This document shows, in pieces, positions 12,590-25,754 of a stretch of DNA of 64,000 nt. The notes under the pieces are model-generated. The model searched no databases, had not been told where the DNA came from, and worked only from the letters and a program-made list of their open reading frames with translations. The stretch comes from Struthio camelus (taxonomy: Eukaryota > Chordata > Aves > Struthioniformes > Struthionidae): NCBI RefSeq assembly GCF_040807025.1, contig NC_090967.1, positions 4,028,001-4,092,000 on the forward strand. The letters are read 5' to 3'. Both the position numbers and the translations under genes were made by a program. The first letter of the stretch is position 1. Every line of letters starts with the position of its first letter.

Positions 12590-13660
12590 GTTCCCCCTCG
12601 GGCCACGCCGCCCACCGAAGGGGCTGTTTTCGGTGTGGAGGCACGCTCTGAGGAGAAACGGGCGGTCATCGAGGCTCACAGGGGCTGGCAGCTGCCCCGA
12701 CACCGCGCGGGGTCAGCGGTTGGCTCAACCTGGACACGACGACCCCGAGGGCGCCCGACCGGGACCGGCTCCAAGGCGCCGGGCCACAAGCCCGGCTTCC
12801 CTCAGCAGGGCGTAACCCTCCCGTTTTCGATTCCTTGGCAGTTATTTAGCCCGCGTAGGGGCTGTACCGAGCCCCCCACCCACCCCTCAACCAGAGTGCA
12901 GCCACCAGCCCTCGGAGGAGAGCGAGGCCGGGAGGCGGCGCCCCCTCGCGCACGCGCCGTTACCTCAGGAGCGAGCGGGCGGTGATCTCCGTGTGGCGCT
13001 GCAGCGGCTGCCACGCGCCGCCACGCGGGGCCCCTTTAGAGCCCTCGTGACGGAGGGAGGCCTCGCCCCTCCCCTCCCCGCTTGAAAGCCCCGCGCGCCC
13101 GCGCCACGCCGTCCCATTGGGCGCCGCCGCGCTCGGAAGGCCGCGAGGTCCCGCCCCCCCTCCCTCCTCCTCCTCCGCGGCAACTCGCGGCCGTTGACCC
13201 CGTGGCGGCGGCGCCGCCGCCGCCGCCGCCTCAGGTGTTCCCGGGCCCCGCGTCGACCGTTCCCGGGGGGCCGCTCGGCCCCTGGCCTCTCCGGAGCGGC
13301 CCCCCCCCCCCCGCGGCGCCCAGAACACCCCCAAACTCGCAGCTGGTGAGCCCCCCCTCGGTAGCCCGGCCCCGCGCAGCCCCCCCCTCGGGGGGCAAGG
13401 CCTCGGCGAGAGCTGCGCGTCGGTGGCCCTGCGGCCGGCCACTCCGCGCTGCCGCGAGGCGGACCCCTTGCCTGAGCTGACGGACTGTCAGCCCGCGCTG
13501 AAGGCGAAAAATAAGAGCGAGCAAGTGCAGGGCCTCCGCGGCTGGACAGGAGGCTTGAGTCACGCTGCAGTCATTTCGAAACAGCTGAGCTTTAGAAACA
13601 GCTAATAGCAGCAGTTTGCACGTCGAAAACGCCCGGCAGCTGCAGCTGCTCGAGTCCTTT
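12590..13660. promoter_or_regulatory. CpG island: ACSBG2 promoter region
   Basis: A sharp rise in G+C and CpG density, with GC-box-like runs and a GCC-trinucleotide repeat near 13,205-13,230, surrounds the inferred ACSBG2 first exon. No TATA box stands out. Long open frames on both strands here are a by-product of high G+C. A plus-strand donor-like site, CTG|GTGAGC, at 13,345 would permit a divergent non-coding transcript, but nothing else supports one. Confidence 0.8.
12964..13060 (-). other. ACSBG2: ACSBG2 probable non-coding first exon (5' UTR); 5' end uncertain
   Basis: On the minus strand the CpG island contains a good splice donor, GAG|GTAACG, with the exon ending at 12964. No coding frame of the ACSBG family is visible here, and the start codon lies in the next exon at 6237, so this would be untranslated leader followed by an intron of about 6.7 kb. 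The transcription start cannot be placed from sequence. The 5' limit given is only a guess inside the island. I infer the exon from the donor, the CpG island and the gene orientation. Confidence 0.55.
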
Positions 13661-14864
13661 ACCCCCAAATGCAGTCGGCAGAGATGAAAGCGAGAGAAGA
13701 AATGGTGTGGTCTTTACTCACAGCTGAAGCGTTGCAGCACAAGGGAGAGCAGTGCAGAGGCTTGCCCAGCACAGCTGCGAACTAACTAGCAACATGCTGC
13801 TGCTCTCCATTCAGTGCAGACAAAGGCGATCGGCTGGGCCTGTGCTAGACAGCGCTAGGGCCACAAGCATCGTGCAGTTTTGGCAGCAGCAGATGCGCTG
13901 AGCGGTGCAAAGGCAGTGTGGCCAATAGGTTACTGGACTTGGTGTTTGAACCAGCGGTCTGTTCCCAGCTCCCCCGCTTTCTGTCCTTCCTGCATCTTGC
14001 TTATTTAAATCTGAGTCCAATAGCACATAATAATTAAAAAAAATGGTTGGGTAGATTATCATCTAGAAATAAGAGCAAATAATTAGATGAAGTTGCAGAA
14101 AAGCCAAAATTTTGTCTATCCTATTAGCAGAACAGCTGTACCCACATTGAATTGTTGCTGCTATTTTGCTAATGCAGAAAAAGGATTTCTAAGCATTGTC
14201 TTCCCTGCATACTCTGCTCTCCCCACCACCTTCCACCTATATTCCCCCTTCACACTGGGTGGGGAAGATATGGTGTGAGCCATTTAGTTGAAGAGAAGAC
14301 CTAAGGAATGTGTCATGAGAGGAGCTACTGCCAGAAGATCCAGGGATGCAGCTGGAGCAGCAAAAAGTCCAAAGAACAAAACAGTGTTAAGATACAGCAG
14401 CTGGGGAACAGCAGCAAGAGCACAGAGAGCCCTTGGCTGCCAAGTCAACCCCCAGAGCCCCACACTGTGAGGTCTGCAGGTCCCGGCCCCCAAGAATTTT
14501 TGCTTTTTCAGCTGTTTGTCAGCTTCTGCAGCCTGAGCCTTCTCCCACAGCTCCACTACGCTCCCCTCCCTGTCCCAGCTATCTCATCAGCTCCTTTCTG
14601 CAGCCTGTCCAAATCCCCTGTGTGGCTTCATTTTGATTCAGATGATTTGAGTTGTTCTGAAGAGCAAAGATACAGCATCCAGAAAGTTGGAAATATCTGT
14701 TAAACCCAAAGCAGATTGCTAGCCCTCTTACTCCAGATTCCTACCTTAGTCATTAGCCAACACCTACTGTCGTGACAAAGGGCACATAATTCTCAAAAAA
14801 AAAAAAAAAAATTCAGTGGCCTGGCCCCAAGGTTAACTGATGTGGTGGGAATAACCAGTTCTAT

Positions 14865-14985
14865 CTTTGGTGCTGCCCTGACCCAACAAATGACCTTGTG
14901 CAAGTTACTTTTCTGTGCTCCCAGCATCCTTATCTATCAACCTGAGGTTGCAACACCACAAAGGTAGATGTCCTGATGTTTGCAA
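14865..14985 (+). repeat. MIR-like SINE remnant
   Basis: The core gaccttgtgcaagttact, followed by a ttctgtgctcccagcatcct block, matches the conserved MIR core (gaccttgggcaagttact...ctctgtgcctcagtttcct) in order and spacing. It is heavily diverged. Confidence 0.65.
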
Positions 14986-17900
14986 AACTTTAGTTCCTCA
15001 CACCAAGGGGGCAATGCATTACTGGCAAAGGACAAGATAAAAGGAAAGCACATGATCCAGAAACGCAGATACTCCTCTAAAACTCTGCCACAAGCAGTAG
15101 ATGGACTGTTCTCACTGCCTGCAGGGCATTAGTTTCTACCTTGTAGTAAGAACTGGGATTAGCCAGAGCTGGCATATCTATAAGAACTGTTATTACTGGT
15201 TGGTCACAGAACAGCCTAGCCCTTTACAAACAGGGTACTTAAGCTTGAACTCTAGGGATAGCGAGCGCCCCAGCTGACTGCACCTTTTGTCAAATATCAT
15301 CATTACTGGCTCTACATTTACTAGTAAATAACTTCCATAGAGTGCCAGGGTTCTCACTTTCCGAGGCACCAAAAGCAGGTTGGACCAAGCAACTCCAGGA
15401 AACGTTAGCAGAGTACAGAATCACTCACCTAGGCTGAACGTTTGCCTTGGCTGGCGAGGCCAGGAGAGACAGAGAAGGCTTTGCAGGTGACAGGTGTTCA
15501 GATCACACGTTTGGGACTTATTTTATTGGTTCCCTGCTGACTGGACTTTCAGGTCATGAAAATTGCAACCGGCATGAATTATCCATATTGGCACGAAGGG
15601 GAAAGAGTGGAATATGCACCTTAGTCCTGCATTCGTTGGCTACAGGTGAGGAGAGAGGCAAGTGAGGAAACATACCAGTTTCTACTGCCTGCATAGAAAT
15701 TTTCAGTCTTGGGGACTTTAGAGGCCAATTTCTCATCTGATGATAATCAGCATAGCTCTGCGGAAGAAGGTATGTGCTATTTCCTGCCAACATCAACATC
15801 CAAAGCAAGGCTGGGTATTTTACAGTAAAGTGCCAGGTAGGTGAGCATAGTGCCTTGGTGTTTGCATCTGTAGAATTAAGACAACTAAAATTTGTCTTAC
15901 TGGCCAAAGTTCCCGGACAAACCATGAGAACTGCGGGGAAGTTGTTCTTGATTAGTGTCTGACTGTGGAACAAGCTTCCAGAAGATATCTGGCAAATCCC
16001 AATATTTAAGAAATGCTAAAAAACCCTCCCCCTTTATAATGGAAAGGCTTCTTCAATGTCACTAACAATCAAAGTTTCATACTACCTTTAAACTGTGCTT
16101 GTGAGACAAAAGGAGGTTGTAGGAGAGGGGGACATGGCTGTAAATAAAGCCATCTCAAGCTCTGTTGGCAATACAGGATAGACTTTGAAGGGAAAACCAA
16201 AAACTCCATAGATTCCATTTTATTCTTGCTGGTAAGTTTTGTGGGGAGGAGGCCCAAGTACTACAGTAAGTACAAAACACAAACGTATATGACGTGGATA
16301 AAGCCTCCAGTTTAATGTCCCCTTGGATCACTTACAATAGCATAGTGAGGTCTTGCATTGTCTATGCCTAAGACTTTACGGTTTTTTTTTTTTTAACTAC
16401 TATGTGTTAACTACCACCTTTTTCCCTAGGGCGGACATGGCTCTGGGTTTCTAGTCTGTGTTACCATTTATGCAATCATTTAACTTATGGTAATGGAAGA
16501 CTTGGGGGGGGGAGTAAGATCTCATCAAGGTCAGATGCATCTCATGCAAGATGTGAGAGATGTAGGATAAGTGCCTTGACAAGGCCCAGGATAAACGCAG
16601 ACTGGGCCCTTGGTATTTTAATACTTGTATATCTCAAATCACCTGACTGTGGTTAAGAACACTAGTGTACAAACCACATATTTTTTCCCCGCAAGATGTT
16701 GCCATTTGGTAGGTGAAGCTGCTTCAGGGTGCTGCATTCATCTTTCAGTTTGGCCACAAGCTTCCCGTGACCTACAGAAAGACACTCAGCTTGTTGGTGA
16801 AATAGAAGAAATTCCATTTGTGCATTCTCTCCTCTCTGTCTCAAAAGAAGTATCATCACTTAACAGAGCAGCAGAAAAGAGAGTGGAAATAAGTTTCTTA
16901 TTTAGCTAAACTGTTCCTCATATGGAACAAGTCATATCTGCCTACTTAAATGACCTGAAACAGTTTACACAGCTTTATTTTATCACCCTTCCACTTCATC
17001 CCTGGCATTGGATCAGGATCTGTAAGTTATTCTAGGCTAGCCTTCTTCCAATCGAGTTCACAAATTTCCAAGAGTTAGTGGCAGCAAGTGACCCAGCCCA
17101 AAATGTAGTTGCACCTCAGGACAATGACTTGAAAGATAGCAGGGGAGGGAAGGGAGAGAGGAAACTGTTTTATCAATTTCCAGATGAAGTGCAGCACGAG
17201 GAGAATGAATGCACTGAGAAAATGCGATAGCAAATAACGGGTCACAAGAAAGGCATAGAGGCAAAAGAGTTTGTTTAGAGCACAATCATTTCTAAACATA
17301 AACAGATCATGTTATCTTTCCCACCAAGGACTTGTAACATCTTTCCTCCGATCACGTGAAAGGCTCTACAGCAAATAGGTGCAAGTTTCTCTGGAGAGGA
17401 GGGGAAAAAGCAAAAAAAAAAAAAAAAAAAAAAAAACACAGAACACCAGATTAAGTTCTAGAGTCACATTCAACTCTCAGCTGTCACAAATCAACATAGC
17501 TCCAAAGGCAAGGAGTCTTCACCACCAGCTGATAATCTGAACTTTGTTGACTCAGTAAGGCTACTCTATAATACATGAGCCTTATGCAGTTCCATTCTCA
17601 TAAATAAAACTGTAGCAAACAGTCCATCTGTCCTGTCTATAATAGGCACAAACACCTTTCTATTTTTTTAATACTCATTAAAACATGTATATTAGTGGAT
17701 TTTGAAACAACATAGTATAGACAAATACTGTCCATTGTTTTACGCAACATGCAAAGTGTTGTATGTGGCATACACATTTATGGAGTGCGAAAGGGAGTGG
17801 AGAATTAGCCCCAGAATTTCTAGCCCGTATAATCATGTAGCCTGATGCTAGATATAATCTCTCTTTACAAACCTTGTCAATGTCCTTTGAGCATCAGTGC

Positions 17901-20054
17901 TAAAACCACATTACTGTGTTTTTAATGCCCAAGGGTATTTCCAATCTTGAAAAAGAATTTGATGGAAAGCAGTTTGATCCAAAATTAGATGCACACAAAA
18001 GTTACATGTGTAAGAGGAATGCATTTCCAGCAGCCCAGAATGTTAGCTCTGTCTCAGAAACTTCAATAAACAAAAGAATTGTATTTTCTTCTCACTACCC
18101 TAGGATAAAAAACAGCAGGCCTGCTTCATGATTACCAAGGAACTCTGTTGCAATGGTGTTACAGTGTCTACCAGGCACGTCTAGCCCAAAACAAGAACAA
18201 GGCTGTGTGCCCTGTCTGCTCTCCCACTTTAAACTGTGTTGTAACTGAGGAAGAGGATGAATATGTAACTAAGGTAAGAGATAGCAACACGGAAAACACG
18301 TCCTATCACTTGATTACAGCAGAGTTCAGATATCATCCTGTGTGCCTTGAGACAATATAAACAGAGAAATTGCTACTGATCAGTTGATTATAATTGGAGC
18401 ACAGTGCAAGACCTATGCCCTTGTAATGCAGCCTTAATTATTAATAATCCATAGAGCTTTTTAGTATTTTTCTAAGAATTTTTGCAAGTGTAACCTCACT
18501 GTAATTTTAAAACCCCCAAATTTTAAGATGCTTTGTCATAAGCATATAGACCTTACCTATGCAAACATTACAGCTGATCAAATAGAAAAGGTTCAACTTG
18601 GATGATCAGGTTCCAAACTGCTCTAAGACTTCAACCTTTTGTTACAATTCTGGATGAAAAAGTGACCTGAAACACCACAAACATTCACAAAATAGGCAGA
18701 TGGAAAGTGATTGTTCTACCACGCTCTGGTTTTCAGAAAATTCAGCCCCAAGTTTATCTGATCAACAAGTGATTAATACTACATCACACGATAACAACTA
18801 CTTAGTCTTTACCTAGAACTAGCCTATTGCTCGTCCATCTCCTAGAACAGCCAACTGTACCTGTAAAGCTACAGTAGCATAATTCTTGATAGAAGTTTAT
18901 CTGCTGAACAAAACTCTCCCTCAACAGCCTAACCTGACAGTTCTAGAAAAACATTTTAGAGCAGATGAAATTATTATTGCCCCTCATTGCCCCCCTTTAC
19001 CTGAGTTGCTGCAGTTCACAGTGCTGTAGCACAGCCTCACTTTGCTGCCAGTCTAGGCTACGAAGCCGAGTTTTGTACAGAGGTGGCTGAAGCAAAGAGA
19101 CACATTCCTTTCTGCTGACACTTGTGTGGATAACAGCTTTTGGCAGATGTTTGGAATGGAGAGGTGAGCACAGACACAGCCAAGTTAACTACAGCTTATG
19201 TATCAAAGCCCTAGGGGCTCAGCTACACCTCACTTGAATATGGCTGAAGGTGTTTGTTACTATCCCTCTTCCAGCAGGCCGCTGCTGCAGAAACCCAAGA
19301 GCATTTCCCACCTACTTTAGCACCAACAAGGCAGCCATCTTAAATAACGCATACACACCTCTTTCAGATCCAACACAACGGCAACAGAAGTTCTCATCCT
19401 AAGGCCCTTGTCACTACCCATCAGCTGGTGATTATCAACCCTGTTAATTTGCTGACGGTACAATCGTTTCCTAAATCATGCAAAATCAATTGATCTGGCT
19501 TAAACAATATAAATAGCTGGTCTAACTTAATGCAGCTGATTTGGCCTGATACTAATTTGGGTGATCATTTCTCAACTTCACTGCTGGTAACGTTCACCTC
19601 CAAAATGTATGAGAAGATGGTGTGAATTTAGGGCAGTAATTTTTCCGCCAGTGTATCTGGCTCAGGAAGATATACAGCCATTGTGTAAACCACTGAAGAA
19701 GGTGGTTTGAACTAATGACAGATTTTGCCCGTGTGAAGAGTGGGTGTTCTGTTCCGTTGGGAGAGAGGTGGAGAAAATGTCATCTCCTAACAGGAAGAGG
19801 TTAAAGTGGTGGAGGTATAACATCTTCAACTAGAAGTTGTCTGCCACTAGCATTAACTAGAAAAAAGAACCCCAAAAACAAAATAGTACTTTTCTACCAA
19901 CGTAGCTGAATTCACACGAGGGGTTTTTAGAAAAAATGAGAGTGACAGCCTGGGGTAAGTTTGTGGGTGTTTTATTTATTTTTTTTTACAGCCCCAGTGA
20001 ACATTGCTGCACTGACTAAACATGGAAATACAAGCTAGATCCTCGCTGGCCTCA

Positions 20055-20135
20055 CCCCTTACTTCTGGGCATTGAGCAAGTGACTTGCCCAACTCAGTAG
20101 CTGTGCCAGTGTGTCTGTGGTTATCTAGGAAACAG
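20055..20135 (-). repeat. MIR-like SINE remnant (reverse orientation)
   Basis: The segment gcaagtgacttgcccaactc followed by agtagctgtgcca resembles the reverse complement of the MIR core (aagtgacttgcccaaggtca...agctagtaagtgg). It is short and degenerate. Confidence 0.45.
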
Positions 20136-20960
20136 AGGGAGTATCGTTAAACTGATTGCATTAGAAAGGAATTTTTGTGTTTTACAGAATGGAATTTAAC
20201 TGTTCCATTGAAATCTTATGCCAAGACTATTCGGACGTTGAGAGTTTAATTGCACAAACATTGCCTCAATACAAAAGTTGTATTGACATAAGCTATATTG
20301 ATTTAGTTAAATCACTATGACTATATTTGATTATGTCCAAGCTGTGAACACATCTTCTTCTGGCTTCTGTTAGCTGAGGAGGCTAGGTGTGGCCTGTGTA
20401 CACTGCACATCTGTCATGGCTGTGTAAAGTGTTTTTTCCAGAATTTCCAGACAGCTATGGTCAAAGCAGAGCTGATTAAACTTCAGATAAATACTTAGTC
20501 ATTTACCTTTGCTCTGAGAGAAAATTTCCAGAGGAAAAACAGAACATATGGGTTTCTAGCTTGGCTAGCAAAATTGTAGGGGGAAGACACAAGGCTGAGA
20601 ATAGTAACCCCTTCAAGCAGTACCGCCCGTGTCAAGAGGACACCAGTCGCCAGCCTCACAATGCTGAGCCATGAACCCTGCATTTCTAGGTCTGTAGTTA
20701 TTCAACACTACATGCACCAGTCTAAGTAGGCTGCAATGCAAACAGGTATTCCAGAGAATTGGGCACCTTTTGCTTCTGACTGTTGTGATACTTGCTGCCA
20801 TCCAAAGGAGATATAAGAAAGGGCAAGGGAAGGGCCAAACACCCTTTCTTCTTTCTCTCGTCTTCAGAGCTCAGCTGTTCTCTTTCAGTTAGGATGAGGT
20901 TGAGAGGAAAGCAGTGCTCTTGTATGTTGTCATGACAGGAAAGTGCATCCTGTAACTTTC

Positions 20961-20990
20961 CTGTAATTGCTCCTGTAAGAGCAATTACAG
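20961..20990. repeat. Perfect 12-bp inverted repeat with 6-nt loop
   Basis: CTGTAATTGCTC (20961-20972), loop CTGTAA, then the exact reverse complement GAGCAATTACAG (20979-20990). The loop repeats the first six bases of the arm. Confidence 0.95.
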
Positions 20991-22679
20991 CCCTGAAATC
21001 ACTTTCCTGATGAAGAAGCTTGCCGGCAGAGTTGGCAGAAGAGGACATATGATATGATGCTGTTGGGAAATTCCAGTATGGCCTTGGAACAACTACACTC
21101 ATAGATTTATCCTTTTAGGTCCAGCCAAAGGCACTGAACAGAGTTGTTTTCTTACCAGCAGCATATTCAGAGATTTATGATGCAGAAGGCTACATTCTTG
21201 GGGCTACAATTTGAGCAGGCACTGACCCAGCAGAATCAGAATAAGAACGCTGCAGTGCTCTAAGGACATAGCAGCTCCACCAGGAAAGGCTGTCATTTCA
21301 ATTTGCTGTTAGACCCTTTAGACCAGTTTCTTCTGGAGTATCTGGTGTGGAGATATACTCTGTTCTTCTGAAGTGATCCTCTTCAGCAGCTACCTGCCTA
21401 GAAAAATAGAACTTGTCTCATCTGCGTCACAATTTTAAATCACTGTAAATTAAATGTTGTAGCTGACATATTTAAAAAGTCTATTACCTCAGTTTAGATA
21501 ATCTTATCTTGCATTGGATAATGCTGTTTATACTTTTGTAAAGGGGATGGGGAGAGCTACCCATTCAGGCTGCTTATATTTCACACCAGATGCACCCAAT
21601 TTACTCCAGTAAGGATATAAGGATGACATGGACAGGGATGAATCTGACGCAGAAAGTTTGTAGGCAGCAAAGTGCTGCCTGGGTTGGTACCTGTATAACA
21701 ATAGGGATTCTCCCCATTACAGCTGTCTAAATACAAGCAAGTATTTTTCAAGCAAAAACCCCAGAAAACATTCTTTTCATTTCCTTTTTACAAAATCCTC
21801 TGAGAAATTTTGCACTTTATCAGTAAAACAATTCAAAGGAATAGTTTGATTCAAAGTTTCATTCCCAGCCACCAAAACTGCGATGTTTTCTACAGATAAA
21901 CATGACATTTCAAAGGATCGCCCTATGCTTGCAAGGCATTTGCTTCCATCAAAATACCATTTTCTGTCAAAATTTCCTTTCTGTCCAATCACTTCGAACA
22001 GGTCCTTGGAGCAGAGATGATGAAAAGGGATTTAACTGCGTTCCAGTTCACTTTGAGGAACGTGCCCTCGTGTGGGCATCTGCTGTAACTGCAGCAAACG
22101 GGATGCCTTGTTAGGCCTGGTTTCTTCTCTTCCCTGACCATTATGGACAGCTTTCTTAGAACAAGACTACTTCCACTAGATCGACCCTGGCACTTTATGG
22201 GCTGAAATGAAAATGATGAGATCTGGCTTATGCAACAGATGCAAGAAACAAGGAAAAATTAATCCTGGTGACCAGCTTGACACAACAAATCATAGACAGG
22301 TCCGAATTAAAAATAACAACCGTGATTACTACCCAGTTCCAGGAGGGAACTGGCTAACTTCCAAGATTTCTAGTAATTTATCAAAGGTTGTATGCTTGTC
22401 ATTATTAAGCATTTCAGGATACTGCTGGCAGTGTAAGACAAGATGAGAAACTTCTACTTTTGACTTCATACAATAATTCACACTTCTGAAAACATAAGAA
22501 TATATCCGAATGTGTTTGACATTTGCTTTACAGTGGTATAAATGCTATGCAAGACACAAAGTGGTGGAGAATCATGCCCTGGGACTAAAGTGACAGGTCT
22601 GCAACCACACATTGCAGGCAATACTAAACTGGGAAGGACTGCAGGCACTTTTGAAGGATTTCAATAAGTTCTTAAGAAA

Positions 22680-23200
22680 TTTGAGCAATGATTCGAAATA
22701 AACATGATGCGATTCAGTTTGACCGAATGCAAAGTACTGCGCTTAAGCAGGAATAAATGGCCACATCATTATAGGATGAAAAATGACTACCTATATATCA
22801 CTTCTGTAAGGAAAGACCCAGATTTTCCATGCAGAAAAAACAGAGGGAAATTTCAATGGTTCAGGGTCGTTTAATTTAGAAAACAAAAGATTGAGGGGAG
22901 ATGTGAAAACTGTCTTCAAAAACATCCCAAGTGGCTATGAAGGAGAAGATATTGATTTGGTCTCTGCTTCCCACAAGAAAGAACAAAGGGCAGGAACTTG
23001 AAATGCAACAAATGAGATGTAGCTTAGAAACGGGGGGAAGGTGGGGAGGGGGGAACAGTCCAACTATAAGATTAGTTAAACCTGGAATGTGTTTCTCCCT
23101 AAGGAGAGTTTGGACTCACCATCACCAGGAAATTTTAAGAACAGGTCAGGTACAATACAGGTAAAGTAGGTCCTGCCTCCTGGAGGGATGTTCATGTGTA
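22680..23200 (+). repeat. Ancient CR1-like LINE 3' fragment
   Basis: Several segments follow the order of the CR1 3' region: gcaaagtactgcgctta (compare gcaaggtcctgcacctg), a gattgaggggagatgtgaaa block (compare ggctgaggggggatct), agggcaggaacttgaaatgc, a stretch resembling ctggaacaggttgcccaggg, one resembling gagatattcaagacccg, and ccctgcct-like sequence before the 3' end. The reading frame is destroyed by substitutions and indels, so it is an old inactive copy in plus orientation. Confidence 0.65.
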
Positions 23201-24550
23201 TGAGATGACTTCTCAAAAACTATTCCATCTCTATTTTGTACTATACTGTTTATTAAGCAAAGACCCCTTCCTAAACAAGTTAATATTTTGAATACCCTTT
23301 GCTTAAGGGTCTACAATCCATTAAAAAAAAAGGACTTATTTCTTCTTTGGAACTTTTGAAAACTTTATCCAACGTATCCTTGGTGCTCATACGAACAACT
23401 CTGTTCTACGGATTTTTCCAGTATAATTCATTTAGTAACCTATTTAGAACAGTTATACTAACCCAAAATCCGTGGGTAGACCAAATCCTAACCAACCAGC
23501 CTTCCTGATTCCTTCAAAGTCCAAATCTCTTGAATTTATATTAATTCACTCACTCGCTTTCTCTCGCCCTCTCTTTTGCAGAAACTCCTTTCCGGTTTCC
23601 AGAACCATAGAGAGAACTGAGACTGGACTAGAGCACAGAACTACTGCAAGGTATCAGCTTTCATTATGCAGGCCTTACTGCTGGAATTAAAACAAACAGG
23701 ATAGGAGGTAGGGAGCAGAGCTGCTCCCCCTCCTCTGTTAAAAATTCCTGTGATCCTCCTTGCCATCTCAGATCTATGCAGGACTCATTGGTCATTTTAA
23801 ACTTGACAGAGATGTCTGGGATAGAACTCAGTTAACTACGTGTGGATCTATAGCTTAAGCTTTGTTTCTCTCTCCCCCAACAATGTAAAAATATCGATTA
23901 CATCTGCCCCTGCTACCAACTGGTACTGATGTGATATATGTTTTTCCCCAGTGTCATGTTATTATAAGCAGTATTCCAAAGACCTGTAGTGCTAGTCACA
24001 TAAAAATGTGTCTCTGAGTGGTCACAGGATCCTGCAAATTTATATACTCAACATAAGCACTTTTAGCTGTTGCCCAGAACTCATTTCAGCCAGTAGATGT
24101 CTCCTTCACACACTCTCCGGCTCCATGGGCTGACTTAGCTTACTTGAAAGAAAGTCTTCCTGTTAAAGCAATTCGGAGTTAGAGCCAAGCGTTGTAGACA
24201 CTATTTCTTAGCTGGTTCGTTAAAACCTGCGATTAACGTTCCACCAAGAAGCAACTGTTGTTGACAGATAATTTTATAGTGTCTGACGACTTATACCGCT
24301 CACCCATCACATCCCCCCAAATCTTCCCCCCAAACTTCAAACCCTCCGAGTACATTATTTCACCCGCGCCGGAAACGCAGCCCATTCTGGGGTGAGAAGT
24401 GGAAGCTGTATAACAGCATGTAACGATGCTACACGGCAATTCACGTTATTTCTAAGGAATTTGCATTAAAACAGGATTTCTGATCGCTGAGCTGCCTGTG
24501 CTCCACTCAGACCTATAATCCTCTGTTTGTTGTTTGTGACTTCACAATTG

Positions 24551-24564
24551 GTTGCTGTGGAAAC
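24551..24564 (+). promoter_or_regulatory. X-box-like site about 1.7 kb upstream of RFX2
   Basis: GTTGCTGTGGAAAC fits the RFX consensus GTNRCC-(0-3)-RGYAAC with one mismatch in each half. It is isolated and could be chance. Confidence 0.25.
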
Positions 24565-25754
24565 GAATTTGATGTCATGGAGAATTATTAGTTCAGGTAG
24601 GGAGAAATAAGCAGCAAGAGCAAATGAACTCTTAAGAAACAAAGAACCTGTTTACATGCAAATTTCCTTCTGTGGAAAGGAGTGAGGGAACAGAAACGCG
24701 GCTTATCTATAAGTAGACTGTTTCCAGAGATTTTTGTCAGCTACCCAGGAGCCAACAGGAACTTTTGGAGATTTAATATCAGAAAAATTAACTGCTTTTT
24801 TATATAAAAAATTGGAAAATGTAATTAATCTAACAATACATACCTGGCTCTCTATGTAATTCTACCCGAACTCTACCATTGGTGATTTGGGGTAACCCTT
24901 TGTCTCGCTTCTCTGCCCTTTCATGAATTGGCTGTTAACTAGAGTTGTTAACTCTTTGGTGCAAAGGATATTTTCCTTTCTGGCTTTTGTACAGTGCACA
25001 GCTCGGAGGATCACTGATTGTGGGGGACTTCCAGATGCAACGGCAATATAAATCGTAAACTCATCTGCCTGTTTTCACATAACAGTAACTGGCAACTAGA
25101 TGTTAGGGGTAGGGAGGCAATAAACGAGACACTGGGAATTTATCACACCTGGTAAATTCAGCAGTCAGATCTCATCCAAACTTGGTTAAACACAAGCAAA
25201 CAAAAACCTCTGAGGGACGGATGTGTTTTCAGATTCCAAGCCAGTTTTCTAGCGCACTCCTGAATTTCATATCACGGCCTAACAGTGGAAGGGCACTTAT
25301 CTCACCGCTTATCTTCCTCATGCATCCCTGTATACCTTTCCCAAAGCAGAAAGTGAGTGCTGTTGTCCTGCAGCAGATGAGATGGGCCTGTCTTTGCCCC
25401 TCGCGGGCTACGGGGGAGGCCCTCCCTCAGCCCCCTTTCTCAGCAGAGCACCTTCTCTCCGAAAGAGCGCTTTGCCCGTTCTTCTCCCCTGATCCCCAGG
25501 CTGATGCCTTGGCCCTCACCTCCTCCCGTATCCATCGATCCCTATTTTTTGTCGCTCCCCCTTCTTCACCAGCCACCCTCAGTGCCCCTCTCCCCCCAAC
25601 TCACCTCCTTTTCCAACAGCCCATCGCGTCATCTGCTCCCCCCCTCCTCCTTTTCCACAGCACTCCATCTCTCCCCGCTTCCCCAGCTTTCTCAGGCCTC
25701 ACTCTCTCCCAGTCCCCACCTGCTTCACCAGTCCTGTCACTCCCTCGCTGCCTC

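Larger units (their letters stand above)
6267..12963 (-). other. ACSBG2 first intron
   Basis: About 6.7 kb between the non-coding first exon and the start-codon exon. It contains two SINE-like tails near 7.8 and 8.2 kb and an A-run with an adjacent purine repeat near 11.4 kb. The rest shows nothing I can name. Confidence 0.6.
13661..25500. other. Intergenic region between ACSBG2 and RFX2
   Basis: About 12 kb of moderate-G+C DNA with scattered short open frames that lack splice context or family similarity. It holds MIR-like remnants, an old CR1-like element, an A25 run (17,412-17,436) and a perfect hairpin (20,961-20,990). I see no gene here. Confidence 0.7.

Noticed and set aside
13341..13350. 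Plus-strand donor CTG|GTGAGC as evidence of a divergent lncRNA
   Set aside because: A single donor-like site in GC-rich DNA is weak, and no matching exon structure can be seen.
12557..13668. Open frames of 130-160 codons on both strands
   Set aside because: They lie in the ACSBG2 CpG island and have Ala/Pro/Arg-rich composition expected from GC-rich DNA. None continues into the ACSBG2 coding frame.
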